From the NCBI GenBank assembly GCA_001683895.1, contig LXQJ01000051.1, positions 96,260-159,538 of the forward strand: a stretch of 63,279 nt of DNA, given 5' to 3'. The notes under the pieces were generated by a model that had not been told where the DNA came from, ran no database searches, and saw nothing but the letters and a program-made list of their open reading frames with translations. Positions 9,539 through 19,856 of the stretch are shown in pieces (the first letter of the stretch is position 1; each line of letters starts with the position of its first letter). Origin of the DNA: Luteimonas sp. ANT-B3E (GTDB lineage Bacteria; Pseudomonadota; Gammaproteobacteria; Xanthomonadales; Xanthomonadaceae). The translations under genes were made by a program, and so were the position numbers.

Positions 9539-9729
9539 CGCATGACCCGCGTGCCGCGGCCTGCGTCAGGCGGCGCATGCGGATCGCAGCAGCGACGTAC
9601 GGTTGAAAGCGCGTCGCGTGGCGCCATAGTGTTCCGCGACCGCGCCCCACCCCAGCGCGGCGCCTGCTAGCCTCCGGCGGCCGGGTCGCACCCCGCCCCG
9701 CCACTTCCTGCCTTCCTACAGGAGCCGCC

Positions 9730-10284
9730 ATGAGCCGCCTGCGCATCTTCGCCGACGACGCCCCCGACAGCGCTACCTTCGACAGCCGCGACGGGGACGC
9801 CATCGCGCGCGAGCTCGCCGGCATCGGCGTCACCTTCGAGCGCTGGAAGGCGGTCCACGACGTCGCGCCGGGCGCGTCGCCGGACGAGGTCATCGCCGCC
9901 TACCGCGCCGACATCGACCGCATCACGGCCGAGCGCGGCTTCACCACCGTTGATGTCATCAGCATCGCGCCGGATCATCCGGAACGCGAGGTGCTGCGCG
10001 CCAAGTTCCTGGACGAGCACTTCCACAGGGAGGACGAGGTGCGCTTCTTCGTCGCCGGCTCGGGGCTGTTCACGCTGCACGTCGACCAGCGCGTCTACGA
10101 GATCGAATGCGTCAAGGACGACCTGATCGCGGTGCCCGACGGCACCACGCACTGGTTCGACATGGGCCCCGAGCCGGAGTTCGTCGCGATCCGGTTCTTC
10201 GAGCAGCCCGACGGCTGGGTCGGCCACTTCACCGGCACCGATATCGCCGGCCGCTTCCCGCGCTACGCGCGCGACCGCGCCTGA
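9730..10284 (+). CDS. mtnD: Acireductone dioxygenase
   Basis: 184 residues, cupin superfamily. It cleaves acireductone with oxygen: the Fe form yields the 2-oxo acid precursor of methionine plus formate, and the Ni form is an off-pathway reaction. Seen: metal ligands in the cupin motif [13 protein letters not shown] (about residues 95-107) and the second cupin motif [12 protein letters not shown]. The ATG is preceded by a clear ribosome site, CAGGAGCCGCC. mtnC follows after 28 bp. Confidence 0.95.
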   Translation: MSRLRIFADDAPDSATFDSRDGDAIARELAGIGVTFERWKAVHDVAPGASPDEVIAAYRADIDRITAERGFTTVDVISIAPDHPEREVLRAKFLDEHFHREDEVRFFVAGSGLFTLHVDQRVYEIECVKDDLIAVPDGTTHWFDMGPEPEFVAIRFFEQPDGWVGHFTGTDIAGRFPRYARDRA

Positions 10285-10312
10285 CGCCTCCGCCCCGCTG
10301 CACGGCAGTCCC

Positions 10313-10996
10313 ATGATCCTCACCGACATCGAAGGCACCACCAGCAGCATCGCGTTCGTGCGCGACGTGCTGTTTCCGTACGCGCGGCGCGCACTGCCCG
10401 GCTTCGTCGCAACGCGTGGCAGCGAGCCCGAGGTGCGCCGCTGGCTTGACGCGGTGGCCGACGAGGCAGGCGTCGGTGGCGACGACGCCATCGTCGCCAC
10501 GCTGCAGCAGTGGATCGACGCCGACCGCAAGCACACCGCGCTCAAGGCGCTGCAGGGCATGCTGTGGCTGGACGGCTACCGGCAGGGCGATTTCACGGCG
10601 CACGTCTACCCGGACGCCGCGGACGCGCTGCGGCGCTGGCACGCGGCCGGCACGCGGCTTGCGGTCTATTCCTCCGGGTCGGTCGGCGCGCAGCGGCTGT
10701 TCTTCGGCCATTCCGACGCCGGCGACCTGCTGCCGCTGTTCGACCGCTTCTTCGACACCGGGGTCGGCGGCAAGCGCGAGGCGGCGAGCTATGCCGCCAT
10801 CGCCGCCGCGCTCGGAGAGTCGCCCGCGGCGATCCTGTTCCTGTCCGACGTGGTGGAAGAGTTGGACGCTGCCCGCGATGCGGGCCTGCGCACCGTGCTG
10901 ATCGACCGTCTTCAGGACTATCCGCAGCCGCGCAGCGGGGACGCCTGCCACGGCCACCTGCGGGTCGAGCACTTCACCGCGATCGAGTCGCCGTGA
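10313..10996 (+). CDS. mtnC: Enolase-phosphatase E1
   Basis: 227 residues, HAD superfamily. It enolises and dephosphorylates the diketone-1-phosphate from MtnB to make acireductone for MtnD. Seen: HAD motif I as [10 protein letters not shown] at the very N-end (the DxEGT variant typical of MtnC), motif II serine in [13 protein letters not shown], motif III Lys in GGKREAASY, and motif IV in [12 protein letters not shown]. mtnB, mtnD and mtnC are together here. The isomerase gene mtnA is not in the window. Confidence 0.95.
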   Translation: MILTDIEGTTSSIAFVRDVLFPYARRALPGFVATRGSEPEVRRWLDAVADEAGVGGDDAIVATLQQWIDADRKHTALKALQGMLWLDGYRQGDFTAHVYPDAADALRRWHAAGTRLAVYSSGSVGAQRLFFGHSDAGDLLPLFDRFFDTGVGGKREAASYAAIAAALGESPAAILFLSDVVEELDAARDAGLRTVLIDRLQDYPQPRSGDACHGHLRVEHFTAIESP

Positions 10997-11003
10997 GCCT
11001 GCG

Positions 11004-11927
11004 ATGCCCCTGCGCGCGGCGCGGCTGACGGCCGTGCATGCAGGCGGCACCGCGTCCGCGATCGCCGCGATCGGCGCCGTGCTGCTGCTGGTGGCCGCCG
11101 CCGTCGTGCACGGCGCGCAGGATCCGCTGGAAGTGCGCGACGCGCGGCTCATCGACGCGGCCGTCGCGGCGATGCCGGCGCAGCGCCCTGGCCATCCGGA
11201 TCTCTACGTGCTGGGCTTCGCCGGCGACGGCCACGAGGACGTGTTCCGCAACGAAGTGCTGTACCTGGAGACAGTGGCGGCACTCCGGCTCGACGCCGAC
11301 GGGCGGACGCTGTCGCTGGTCAACCACGCCGACAGCCTGGGGGTATCGCCGCGGCCGCTGGCCACCGCGGCCAACCTGCGCCGCGCGCTGGCTGGCATCG
11401 GTGCGGCGATGGACCGCGACGAAGACCTGCTGCTGCTGTACCTCGCCAGCCACGGCAGCGTCGACCACGCGCTGTCGCTGCGGCTCTATCCGGTGATCGA
11501 GGGCGGATTGCGGCCCGCCGAGATCCGGCGCGCGCTGGACCTGTCCGGCATCCGCCACCGCGTGATCGTGGTCTCGGCGTGCTTCTCGGGCGGCTTCCTG
11601 CCGGCCCTGCGCGACCCCGGGACGCTCGTGGTCACGGCATCGCGCCACGACCGGGCGTCCTTCGGATGCGGCGTCGCGTCGGTTGCGACCTACTTCGGCC
11701 GTGCATGGCTGGTGGAGGGCATGAACCAGGGCACCAGCTTCGTCGCCGCGTACGACCACGCCACGCGCATGGTGGCGGCGCGCGAACGCCGCGAAGGGTT
11801 CGACCCGTCGCTGCCGCAGATCGCCATCGGCAGCGGGATCGCGTCGCGCCTGGCGGCCTGGCAGGCGACGCTGCCGGCCGCGGACGCGGTGCCGTATCCG
11901 CACGTGGAGAGCGACGCCGACGAGTGA
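11004..11927 (+). CDS. Peptidase C13 (legumain-like) family protein, exported
   Basis: 307 residues. An N-terminal hydrophobic segment (about residues 17-37, AIAAIGAVLLLVAAAVV) is a signal peptide or anchor. The rest is a caspase-fold domain of the C13 type. The probable catalytic His is in LLYLASHGSVDH, and the catalytic Cys is in VIVVSACFSGGFLP about 45 residues later. Family members in bacteria are poorly studied, and substrates are unknown. It begins 7 bp after mtnC, so it is probably co-transcribed, but no biochemical link to methionine salvage is known to me. The C-end (PYPHVESDADE) is acidic. Confidence 0.8.
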   Translation: MPLRAARLTAVHAGGTASAIAAIGAVLLLVAAAVVHGAQDPLEVRDARLIDAAVAAMPAQRPGHPDLYVLGFAGDGHEDVFRNEVLYLETVAALRLDADGRTLSLVNHADSLGVSPRPLATAANLRRALAGIGAAMDRDEDLLLLYLASHGSVDHALSLRLYPVIEGGLRPAEIRRALDLSGIRHRVIVVSACFSGGFLPALRDPGTLVVTASRHDRASFGCGVASVATYFGRAWLVEGMNQGTSFVAAYDHATRMVAARERREGFDPSLPQIAIGSGIASRLAAWQATLPAADAVPYPHVESDADE

Positions 11928-12018
11928 TCGCGTGCACGTTGCGCGCTCCCGGGGTGCACGATGTCCGCGCGTCGCTCGCCCCGCCTCCCGCCGCATCTCG
12001 TCGAGGCCGCCCACTGCG

Positions 12019-13724
12019 TTACGGCGTGGCGTCGGCCAGCCGGTAGCGCGTGCTGGCGCGCTGCTCGCCCTGCCAGCGGTCGAATGCGCGCACCTCGATC
12101 GGGTGCGCGCCGGCGTCGAGATCCGTCGGCAGCGCGCCGCGCCACAGCTGCGTCGATGGCTCCGCCTCCGGTGAACGGTCGAAGCCGCGCAGCGCGGGAG
12201 GCGCGTCGTCGCGCGCGTTCTCGGCCAGCAGCTAGGAATCCGGACGGTCGACGCGCGCCATCGCGCGCCACTCGCCGCCGGCGACGCGGTATTCGACCCG
12301 GGTGTCGTGCTCTCCCGTGTAGACATTGGCGTAGACGGCCCACGCGGGGTACGCGCCGCGGCGCAGCACGCGCGGGGCGTGCAGCGACATCGCCGCGGTG
12401 CGCGCGGGGTCGCCGCCGCGCAGGCGCGCGGGCATCCATTCCAGCGCACGCGTCCGCCGCGACGCGCAGGCGCGCGACGCCGTTGGGCGTGCCGTCGGCC
12501 ATCGTCGCGTCGGGAATGCCCTCCGCATCGGGCGCGCCAGACCAGAACGCGCCGCTGGCTGCACCCACGCTGTACTCGTGCAGCGGCGTTGCGCCACGCC
12601 AGCCGCTGTCGACGCCGTGGCGCACGTGGCGCTGGGTATGGCGATGGCCGCTGAGCACCAGGACCCGCGGCACGCCCTCGAGCAGGCGGAACAGGCGCGC
12701 GCGGTCGGCGGCCCGGAAAGTATCGGCGCGGCCAGGCGCTGCGGTGTCGAACAACGGCACGTGCAGTGCCAGCACCAGCAGCCGCCCGGGCGGCAGCGTC
12801 GCGAGATAGGCCTCGAGGAACGCGAACTGCGGCGGACGCAATCCACCGACATAGGCCGGTCGCTCGCCGGGCAGCGGGACGACGTTGTCGAGCAGCACGA
12901 ACGCCGCGGCGCCATCCTCCCAGGCGAAGGTGTCCGGCCCGTAGGTCGCGCGGAACACCGCGAATGCGGCCGCATCATCGACGGCCGTCGGATCGAGGTC
13001 GTGGTTGCCGGCGACGTGCAGCCACGGCACTCCGAGCCGCGCGGTGACGGCGTTGATCGACGGGTACAGCGCCAGCACGTCGTCGACGACGTCCCCCAGC
13101 GTGATGCCGAGGTCGGCCGGTACATCGCCACCGGCACCACGGCCATCGGCGATCAGCGGCGCAACGATGTCACGCGCGTAATGGTCCACGTCGCGCGCCG
13201 ACTTGACCTGCGGATCCGCCATCACCAGCACGTCGAGCGGCCGCGTGCCGGCGCGGCCGTCCGCCGCCAGCAGCGGCAGGTCGACGACCGCGGACGCCAC
13301 CGGCGCCGCCGTCAGCGGATCGCCCGGCTGTGACGCCACTCCCTGCGAGGCCGCCGCCAGCTCCATGCCAGGCCGCCACCAGAAGCGCGGCAGCCCGTCT
13401 TGGCCAAGCGGCACGCGGTAGCCCGGTGGCTTGACGGGGAACACCGCCTGCCCGGCCCCCAGCGTGGCCGCCTGCGCCGCTGCGCACGACGTCGCGTCCG
13501 TTGGATACCGCGACGCCATCGATGCTGCGCTCGTCACCGTCGCGGATACCGTTGCCGTCGCGGTCGTCGTAGATCGTGCCCACGATGTGCAGCGCTGCGT
13601 CCGACGCTGCGGCTGCGCCCGCCCGGCCATCGCCGGGCGTGGCGTGCAGGGGCAAGGCGAGGCACGCGGCCAGCTGCAGCGGCGCCAGTCGCAGCGGCGA
13701 CGATGGTGGCGTAGGCGACTGCAT
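12019..13724 (-). pseudogene. Calcineurin-like phosphoesterase, two frameshifts and one nonsense codon
   Basis: A ~568-codon exported metallophosphoesterase in pieces. ATG 13722-13724 follows a good GGAGGA ribosome site and opens a signal peptide (LQLAACLALPLHA) and an N-terminal domain with IYDDRDGNGIRDGDERSIDG. The frame changes near 13461-13472. The middle piece holds the catalytic core: VMADPQ, LGDVVDD, VAGNHDLD and LSGHRHTQRH. The frame changes again near 12441-12455, after GVARLRVAAD. The third piece, a C-terminal beta domain (VYANVYTGEHDTRVEYRV), meets TAG at 12232-12234, where neighbouring sequence suggests a Trp codon (TGG). It resumes with LLAENARDD and ends at TAA 12019-12021. All metal motifs survive in the middle piece, so loss is recent or artefactual. 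Confidence 0.8.
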
Positions 13725-13848
13725 GCGGGTCCTCCGATCGGTGATCCATTTCTGGTCGCGGCGCGCGTTCTCCTCCGGATGCACCCGGCACTGCAGTAAC
13801 ATCCCCCGCAGTGGGACGCCGGGGCGCAGCAGGACGCAGGCGGGACGC

Positions 13849-15769
13849 ATGGGGAAAACAGGAGCAAGGGCGTGGGTTACTGACAGCCGCGACGTGTCGG
13901 CGGATCGCGCGTGCGCCCGGGGGTGGGCGCCGGCGTCCATCGCGCGCACGGCGCCACCGCTCCGGAGCCCTTGGCCCCTGCTGGCGATGGTGCTGATGCT
14001 GCTGTCCACGCTGCTCCTGCCCCCGGTGGCGTTCGCCCAGGTTGTCGAACTCGCCGCCGGCTCCGGAGAGGTCCCGCTGTCGCCGCACGTGCGCTACCTG
14101 CACGACCCCGAAGCCAGCGACCGCACCGAGGACGCGTGGCGCCGCGTCGACGGCGGCCACTTCGTCCCGCTGCCCGACGGGAGCGCGGCGTTCGGTTTCC
14201 AGCGCGGCGCATTCTGGTTCCACGTGCGCGTGCGCAACCGCGATCCGGCGGAGGGGCGCTGGCTGCTCGCTCAGCGACTACATCGACGTACACGTGCGCC
14301 GCGCCGATGGCAGCCTTGCGCACCACGCGGGCGGTGACAGCCAGCCGTTCTCCTCGCGCAGCATCAGCTACCGCCATCCCAACGTGCTGCTCGACCTGCC
14401 GCTGGGCGAACCGGTCGATCTGCTGGTGCGGGTGCAGAGCCAGAGCTCGATGCAGGTGCCGCTGGTGCTGTATACGCAGACGGCCTTCACCGAGATCGCG
14501 CGCGACGCCCAGCTCGCGATCGGCGTGTACTACGGCATCCTGCTGGCGCTGTTCTTCTACAACCTGGTCCTGTGGCTGACGCTGCGCGACGGCAGCTACT
14601 TCTGGTACCTGTTCCACATCAGCGCGTTCGGAATGGTGCTGTTCTGCCTCAACGGCCTGGGGTTCGAATACCTGTGGCCCAACAACACGTGGCTCGCCGA
14701 CAAGTCGGTGCCGCTGTCGATCAGCCTGGCGCTCATCGGCATGCACCAGTTCGCGCGCGTATTCCTGGAGCTGCCGCAGCGCTGGCCGGCCGGCAACCAG
14801 GTCAGCGTCGCCGCCATCGTGCTGTTCGTCGCGTTCGGCATCGCTGCCACCGTGGTGCCGTACCGCGTCATCACCCAGGTCGTGTCACTGGCGGTCCTGG
14901 CGAGCATCGTCTGGATCAGCGTGGTCACTGTCGTGGTGCTGCGCCGCGGCTATACGCCGGCGCGGCTGTTCCTGCTGTCGTGGGCGATGTTTCTCAGCGG
15001 CACCGCGGTGTTCACGCTGGTCGCATTCGGGCTGGTTCCCAAACGGTTCGTGACCGAGTACGGCGTCCAGATCGGCTCGGCGCTGGAGATGCTGTTCCTG
15101 TCGATCGCGCTCAGCTACCGCTACGGTGCGCTGCGCAAAGAGAACGAACGCATCGTGTACGAGGCCAACCAGCGGCTCGAGCGCAAGGTCGCGCAGCGCA
15201 CCCAAGATGTCCGCAGCGCGATGCTGCAGCTCGAGGACGCGCATGCGCGGCTGGGCGAATCCAGCCGCCGCGACGCCCTGACCGGGCTCTACCACCGGGG
15301 CCATTTCCACGAGGCCTTCGAGCGCATGCTGGCCGATACCAATGCCTCGGGTCGACCGCTGTCGCTGCTGATCGTCGACCTCGACCACTTCAAGGCGATC
15401 AACGACCAGCATGGCCATCTCGTCGGCGACGCGTGCCTTCGCGCGGCGGCGCAGCGCATCGGCCGCGCGCTGAGGCCGCATGACGCGCTGCTGGCCCGCT
15501 TCGGCGGCGAGGAGTTCGTGGTCGCGCTGCCCGGGCACGCCCTCGCGGCGGCGGTCGCCATTGCGGAGGAGGTACGCCAGGCCCTCGTGGCCGAGCCCTG
15601 TGACGTCCAGGGGCTGCGGGTGCGCGTGTCCGCGAGCCTCGGCGTGCACACCATCGAACCGGGCACGATCGACGACGTCGACCTCGGCTTCGAGATCGCG
15701 GACCGGGCGCTGTATGCGGCCAAGGCCAACGGCCGCAACTGCGTCAGGACGTCGCTGTCCGCAGCGTGA
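13849..15769 (+). pseudogene. 7TM-DISM diguanylate cyclase with one frameshift
   Basis: Reconstructed inner-membrane diguanylate cyclase of about 640 residues (GTP to c-di-GMP). ATG 13849 starts a signal sequence (LLAMVLMLLSTLLLPPVAFA) and the periplasmic sensing domain (7TMR-DISMED2). The frame breaks at about 14265-14275, between RWLL and SDYIDVHVRR. One extra base or loss of a GC dinucleotide explains it. The second frame carries the rest of the sensor domain, seven membrane helices (about 14500-15110), a short coiled coil (ERKVAQRTQDVRSAM) and a GGDEF domain. The GGDEF domain has VDLDHFKAIND, an intact active site FGGEEFVVAL and the closing ADRALYAAKANGRN. The catalytic half could be functional if the frame is intact in the living cell. 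It is divergent from the broken phosphoesterase. Confidence 0.8.
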
Positions 15770-15823
15770 CTGCGCGTCAGCTTGCGCGGGCCGCCGACGC
15801 GCTGCGCTTACGCCGCAGTGTCC

Positions 15824-15847
15824 CGCGACGTCGCGACGTCGCGACGA
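15824..15847. repeat. Tandem CGCGACGT octamer, three copies
   Basis: Three direct copies of CGCGACGT (last base changed in the third) between the convergent ends of the diguanylate cyclase gene and hisIE. The unit contains the self-complementary ACGT step, but no T-run follows on either strand, so it is not an evident terminator. Confidence 0.6.
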
Positions 15848-15853
15848 TGCGAC

Positions 15854-16531
15854 TCAGCTCTCCGATGCGCATGGCGCGCCTTCGCGTTCGCGCAGGACAC
15901 GCTCGACGTCCGCCAGCCCCAGCCCGCGGGCGCGAAGCAGTACCAGCAGGTGGTAGGTCAGGTCCGCGGCCTCGCCCAGCAGCGCGGCGTCGTCCTGCAC
16001 CACGCCGGCCAGCGCCGTCTCCACGCCCTCTTCGCCCACCTTCTGCGCGATGCGGCGCACGCCGCCGTCGAACAGCCGCGTGGTGTAGCTGCCCGCCGGA
16101 CGCACCGCCTCGCGCGTCGCGACCAGGCGGTCGAGGTCCGCCAGCATGCTGCCGGCAGCCTGCGCGAAGCAGCTGGTGCGCCCGAGGTGGCAGGTGGGTC
16201 CCGCGGGTACCGCGCGCACCAGCAGCGTGTCGGCGTCGCAGTCGGTGTCGATGGCCACCAGTTGCAGCGTGTTGCCGCTCTGCTCGCCCTTGCGCCACAG
16301 CGTGCCGCGGCTGCGGCTGAAGAACGTCACCTGACCACTGTCGAGCGTGATCGCCAGCGCGGCGCGGTCCATGTAGCCCAGCATCAGCACGCGATGGGTC
16401 GTGGCGTCCTGCACGATCGCCGGCAGCAGCCCGCGCTGCTTGTCCCAGGCCAGCGCATCGATGTCGCCCAGCGTGATCGCGAGGGGCGCGACATCGGTCG
16501 CCTGGGTTTCGGGCATGTCGGTTGGAGTCAT
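15854..16531 (-). CDS. hisIE: Bifunctional phosphoribosyl-AMP cyclohydrolase / phosphoribosyl-ATP pyrophosphatase
   Basis: 225 residues, histidine synthesis steps 2 and 3, cytoplasmic. The HisI half (about residues 17-115) has the zinc/metal motifs VTFFSRSRGTLWRKGE, DTDCDADTLL and the Cys/His pair in GPTCHLGRTSCF. The HisE half (about 125-215) has SYTTRLFDGGVRRIAQKVGE with the pyrophosphatase EExxE-type metal site (VGEEGVETAL) and ends ADLTYHLLVLL. It is the last gene of the his operon, 27 bp after hisF. Start ATG 16529-16531; an internal ATG five codons later is possible. Confidence 0.96.
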   Translation of the reverse strand: MTPTDMPETQATDVAPLAITLGDIDALAWDKQRGLLPAIVQDATTHRVLMLGYMDRAALAITLDSGQVTFFSRSRGTLWRKGEQSGNTLQLVAIDTDCDADTLLVRAVPAGPTCHLGRTSCFAQAAGSMLADLDRLVATREAVRPAGSYTTRLFDGGVRRIAQKVGEEGVETALAGVVQDDAALLGEAADLTYHLLVLLRARGLGLADVERVLREREGAPCASES

Positions 16532-16558
16532 GGCGTGTCCGGCAAACAGGATGAAGGA

Positions 16559-17329
16559 TCAGCGACGTACGCAGATCCCGGCGTCGTGGAGCGTTTCCTT
16601 GAGCACTGGGATTGCAAGCTCCCCGGAGTGGAAGACGCTGGCGGCCAGCGCGGCGTCGACATCGGCATCGCGAAACACCTCGACGAAGTGCGCAGCGCCG
16701 CCGGCGCCGCCCGACGCCACCAGCGGCACCGCGCACAGCGAGCGCGCCGCCCGCAGCTGGCCGATGTCGTAACCATCGCGGGCGCCGTCGCTGCCCATGC
16801 AGTTCAGCACCACCTCGCCGGCGCCCAGCTGCTGCACCTCCTCGATCCAGTCCAGCGTGCCCCGGCCTGACACGCGCGTGGTCGCGGCGCTGCCGGTGTG
16901 GCTGCGCACGCGCCATGCGCCGTCGTCGTCGCGCAGCGAATCGATGCCGGCGACCACGCACTGCACGCCGAAAGCGTCGGCGAGCTCGCGGACCAGCGCA
17001 GGGCGCTCCAGCGCTGGCGTATTGACCGAGATCTTGTCGGCGCCGGCATGCAGTACCGCGCGCGCGTCGGCGACGCTGCGGATGCCGCCGGCGACGCAGA
17101 ACGGGATGTCCAGCAGCCGCGCCAGGCGCGCCACCCAGCCGCGGTCGACGCTGCGTCCCTCCGGGCTCGCGGTGATGTCGTAGAACACGAGTTCGTCGGC
17201 ACCGGCATCGCGGTAGCGCTGAGCCAGCGCGACGATGTCGCCGACGTCGACGTGGTCGCGGAAGCGCACGCCCTTGACCACCCGGCCATCGCGCACGTCC
17301 AGGCACGGGATGATGCGGCGGCTCAGCAT
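16559..17329 (-). CDS. hisF: Imidazole glycerol phosphate synthase, cyclase subunit
   Basis: 256 residues, (beta/alpha)8 barrel. It receives ammonia from HisH and converts PRFAR to imidazole glycerol phosphate and AICAR. Seen: N-terminal catalytic Asp in [16 protein letters not shown], phosphate-binding [10 protein letters not shown] and [14 protein letters not shown], and the second catalytic Asp in [13 protein letters not shown] longer upstream frame was rejected: ATG 17327-17329 gives the exact HisF N-end. 43 bp separate it from hisA. Confidence 0.97.
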   Translation of the reverse strand: MLSRRIIPCLDVRDGRVVKGVRFRDHVDVGDIVALAQRYRDAGADELVFYDITASPEGRSVDRGWVARLARLLDIPFCVAGGIRSVADARAVLHAGADKISVNTPALERPALVRELADAFGVQCVVAGIDSLRDDDGAWRVRSHTGSAATTRVSGRGTLDWIEEVQQLGAGEVVLNCMGSDGARDGYDIGQLRAARSLCAVPLVASGGAGGAAHFVEVFRDADVDAALAASVFHSGELAIPVLKETLHDAGICVRR

Positions 17330-17372
17330 CGCGCGCCGCCGCCTCCGGCGCGGGATCCACCGCGCGGCACCA

Positions 17373-18164
17373 TCAGCCGCGCCCGCCCTGCAGCCGCGGC
17401 GGCGGCAGGTGCGCGCGCAGCAGCGGGCTGGCGATGGCCAGCGCCTCGCGCAGGTCCATGCGCCCGTCCAGCAGCGCCTTGCCCAGGACGATCCCGGCGC
17501 AGCCGACCGCGCGCGCGCCCTCGACGTCCTCGATGCCGCGCGCGCCGCCGCTGGCCTGCACCGCGAGGTTGGGCGCCCACTCGCGCACCAGCCCGTACAG
17601 CGACAGGTTGGGGCCGGCGAGCATGCCGTCGCGGTCGATGTCGGTGCACAGCAGGTGGCGCAGGCCGCCGCGACCGTAGAAGCGCACCAGTTCGCCAAGC
17701 GAGGTACGCCCCGGCTGGGTCCAGCCGTGCGTCGCCGGGCGCCAGCGGCCGTCCTTGGCGCAGCGCGCGTCAAGCGCCACCGCGATCTTCTCCTCGCCGT
17801 AGCGCAGCAGCCATTCGGCGACGCGCTTGCGCTCGTCCACCGCCAGCGAGCCGATGACTACCCTGTCGGCACCTGCGGCGAACAGCTTCTCGACGTCGCC
17901 CTCGCCGCGCACGCCGCCGCCGGTCTGCACCAGCAGCCCGGTCTCGGCCTTGATCCGCAGCAGCAGCCGCGACAGCGTGTAGCCACCCGCGCGCGCCGCG
18001 TCCAGGTCCACCAGGTGCAGCCAGCGTGCACCGGCATCGGCGTAGTCCCGCGCCAGCCCGAACGGATCGTTGCGGTAGCGGGTCTCGCGCGCGTAGTCGC
18101 CTTGCGTCAGGCGGACCACGCGCCCATCGCGGACATCGATGGCGGGATAGACGACGAAGCTCAT
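17373..18164 (-). CDS. hisA: ProFAR isomerase
   Basis: 263 residues, half-barrel repeat protein related to HisF. It isomerises ProFAR to PRFAR (Amadori rearrangement). Seen: catalytic Asp in [28 protein letters not shown], the second catalytic Asp in [10 protein letters not shown], and [11 protein letters not shown]. The ATG at 18162-18164 overlaps the hisH stop as ATGA. A GTG three codons upstream is in frame but would deepen the overlap. About 15 C-terminal residues (PRLQGGRG) are a basic tail not needed for the fold. Confidence 0.96.
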   Translation of the reverse strand: MSFVVYPAIDVRDGRVVRLTQGDYARETRYRNDPFGLARDYADAGARWLHLVDLDAARAGGYTLSRLLLRIKAETGLLVQTGGGVRGEGDVEKLFAAGADRVVIGSLAVDERKRVAEWLLRYGEEKIAVALDARCAKDGRWRPATHGWTQPGRTSLGELVRFYGRGGLRHLLCTDIDRDGMLAGPNLSLYGLVREWAPNLAVQASGGARGIEDVEGARAVGCAGIVLGKALLDGRMDLREALAIASPLLRAHLPPPRLQGGRG

Positions 18165-18757
18165 GGCGTGCACTCCAGGAAATTGCGCAGCATCCGTGCG
18201 CCGGCCAGTGCCGAGCGTTCGGGGTGGAACTGGGCGCCGGAGACGTGCCCGTGCTGCACCACCGCGGCGAAGGAGCCGCCATGGTCGCTGGCCGCGATGC
18301 AGGCGGCGTCAACGGACGCGGCATAGCCGTGGACGAAGTACGCCCAGGCGCCGTCGTCGATCCCCCCCAGCAGCGGCGACGCGCGCAGCAGCCGCAGCCG
18401 GTTCCAGCCCATGTGCGGGATGCGGATGCCCGGCGACGCCGGCATCCGCCGCACACTCCCGGGAAGCAGCCCGAGGCAGGCGACGTCGCCCTCCTCGGAG
18501 CGTGCGTACAGCAGCTGCATGCCGAGGCAGATGCCGATCAGCGGCACCGTCGACGCACGCAACGCGGCATCGAGGCCGCCTGCGGCCAGCGCGGCCATCG
18601 CCGGTGCCGCGGCGCCGACACCGGGCAGGATGATGCGGTCGGGCGTGCCCAGCGATGCGGCGTCGGGCACGATCCGCGGCGACACGCCAAGCCGCTCGAG
18701 CGCATAGCGCACCGAGCCGAGGTTGGCGCCGCCTGCGTCGACCAGCGCGACGTCCAT
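18161..18757 (-). CDS. hisH: Imidazole glycerol phosphate synthase, glutaminase subunit
   Basis: 198 residues, class I glutamine amidotransferase. It hydrolyses glutamine and channels ammonia to HisF. Seen: nucleophile Cys in IGICLGMQLL (about residues 74-83), catalytic His-x-Glu in AQFHPERS near the C-end, and the oxyanion/HisF contact region IILPGVGAAAPAM, with the normal PGVG. Overlaps hisA by four bases; 25 bp after hisB. Confidence 0.96.
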   Translation of the reverse strand: MDVALVDAGGANLGSVRYALERLGVSPRIVPDAASLGTPDRIILPGVGAAAPAMAALAAGGLDAALRASTVPLIGICLGMQLLYARSEEGDVACLGLLPGSVRRMPASPGIRIPHMGWNRLRLLRASPLLGGIDDGAWAYFVHGYAASVDAACIAASDHGGSFAAVVQHGHVSGAQFHPERSALAGARMLRNFLECTP

Positions 18758-18782
18758 CAGTGCCCGTCCCGCATGCCGGCGG

Positions 18783-19856
18783 TCACAGCACGCCCTTCGT
18801 CGTCGGCAGCTCGCGTCCCTCGCGCGCGATCGCCTGGCGCAGCGCGCGCGCGAACGCCTTGAAGCAGGCTTCGACCTGGTGGTGGTCGTTGTCTCCCTGC
18901 ACCTTCAGGTGCAGGTTCAGCCCGCAGGCGTCGCAGATCGAGCGGAAGAAGTGCGCCACCAGCTCGGTCGGCATGTCGCCCACGCGCTCACGGCGGAATG
19001 CGCCTTCGAACACGAAGAACGGGCGCCCGCTGAAGTCCAGCGCCGCGCTGGCGAGGGTCTCGTCCATCGGCAGCGTGAACCCGTAGCGGCCGATGCCGCG
19101 CTTGTCGCCCATGGCGTCGCGCAGCGCCTGGCCGATCGCGATGCCGGCGTCCTCGATGGTGTGGTGCTCGTCGATGTGCAGGTCGCCCTCGGCGTGCAGC
19201 GACAGCGCGAAGCCCCCGTGCTTGCCCAGCTGCTCCAGCATATGGTCGAAGAACGCCAGCCCGGTGTGGACCTCGGGCTCGGCCGCGCGGTCGAGGTCGA
19301 TCGACACGCGGATCCGCGTCTCCTTCGTGTTGCGCTGCACGGTCGCGGTGCGCGGCGCGTCGGCCAGCGCGTGCGCGATGCCCGCCCAGTCCCAGTCGCC
19401 GCCGAACTGCGGGGTGCGCAGCTTGAACCCGCGCACGCCGAGGTTGGCCGCGAACTGGATGTCCGTGTCGCGGTCGCCGACCATCGCCGAGCGGTTCCAG
19501 TCGATGCCGCGGTCCTTGAGGTAGCCGAGCACCATGCCGATGCCGGGCTTGCGCGTGATCGCGTTGTCGGCCGGCAGGCTGGTGTCGATCAGGACGTCGC
19601 GGAACGCGATGCCCTGGCTCTCGAACACCTGCATCATCAGCGAGTGCGGGCCGTCGAACGCCGCCTGCGGATAGGCGTCGGTGCCGAGGCCGTCCTGGTT
19701 GGTCACCATCACGAACTGGTAGCCCGCGTCGCGCAGCCGCAGCAGCGCCGGGATGACGCCGGCGAACAGCCGCAGCTTGTCGTAGCCGTCGATCTGGAAA
19801 TCCGCCGGCTCCTCGATCAGGGTGCCGTCGCGGTCGACGAACAGGATCGGGGTCAT
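18783..19856 (-). CDS. hisB: Bifunctional histidinol-phosphatase / imidazoleglycerol-phosphate dehydratase
   Basis: 357 residues, the gammaproteobacterial fused form. The N-terminal HAD phosphatase (about 1-165) has [23 protein letters not shown] and [12 protein letters not shown], but its zinc-loop cysteines, usual in the E. coli enzyme, are not visible. The C-terminal dehydratase (about 170-357) has the manganese-binding His clusters [19 protein letters not shown] and [18 protein letters not shown]. It catalyses two non-adjacent steps of histidine synthesis. The ATG overlaps the hisC stop by four bases. Confidence 0.97.
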   Translation of the reverse strand: MTPILFVDRDGTLIEEPADFQIDGYDKLRLFAGVIPALLRLRDAGYQFVMVTNQDGLGTDAYPQAAFDGPHSLMMQVFESQGIAFRDVLIDTSLPADNAITRKPGIGMVLGYLKDRGIDWNRSAMVGDRDTDIQFAANLGVRGFKLRTPQFGGDWDWAGIAHALADAPRTATVQRNTKETRIRVSIDLDRAAEPEVHTGLAFFDHMLEQLGKHGGFALSLHAEGDLHIDEHHTIEDAGIAIGQALRDAMGDKRGIGRYGFTLPMDETLASAALDFSGRPFFVFEGAFRRERVGDMPTELVAHFFRSICDACGLNLHLKVQGDNDHHQVEACFKAFARALRQAIAREGRELPTTKGVL

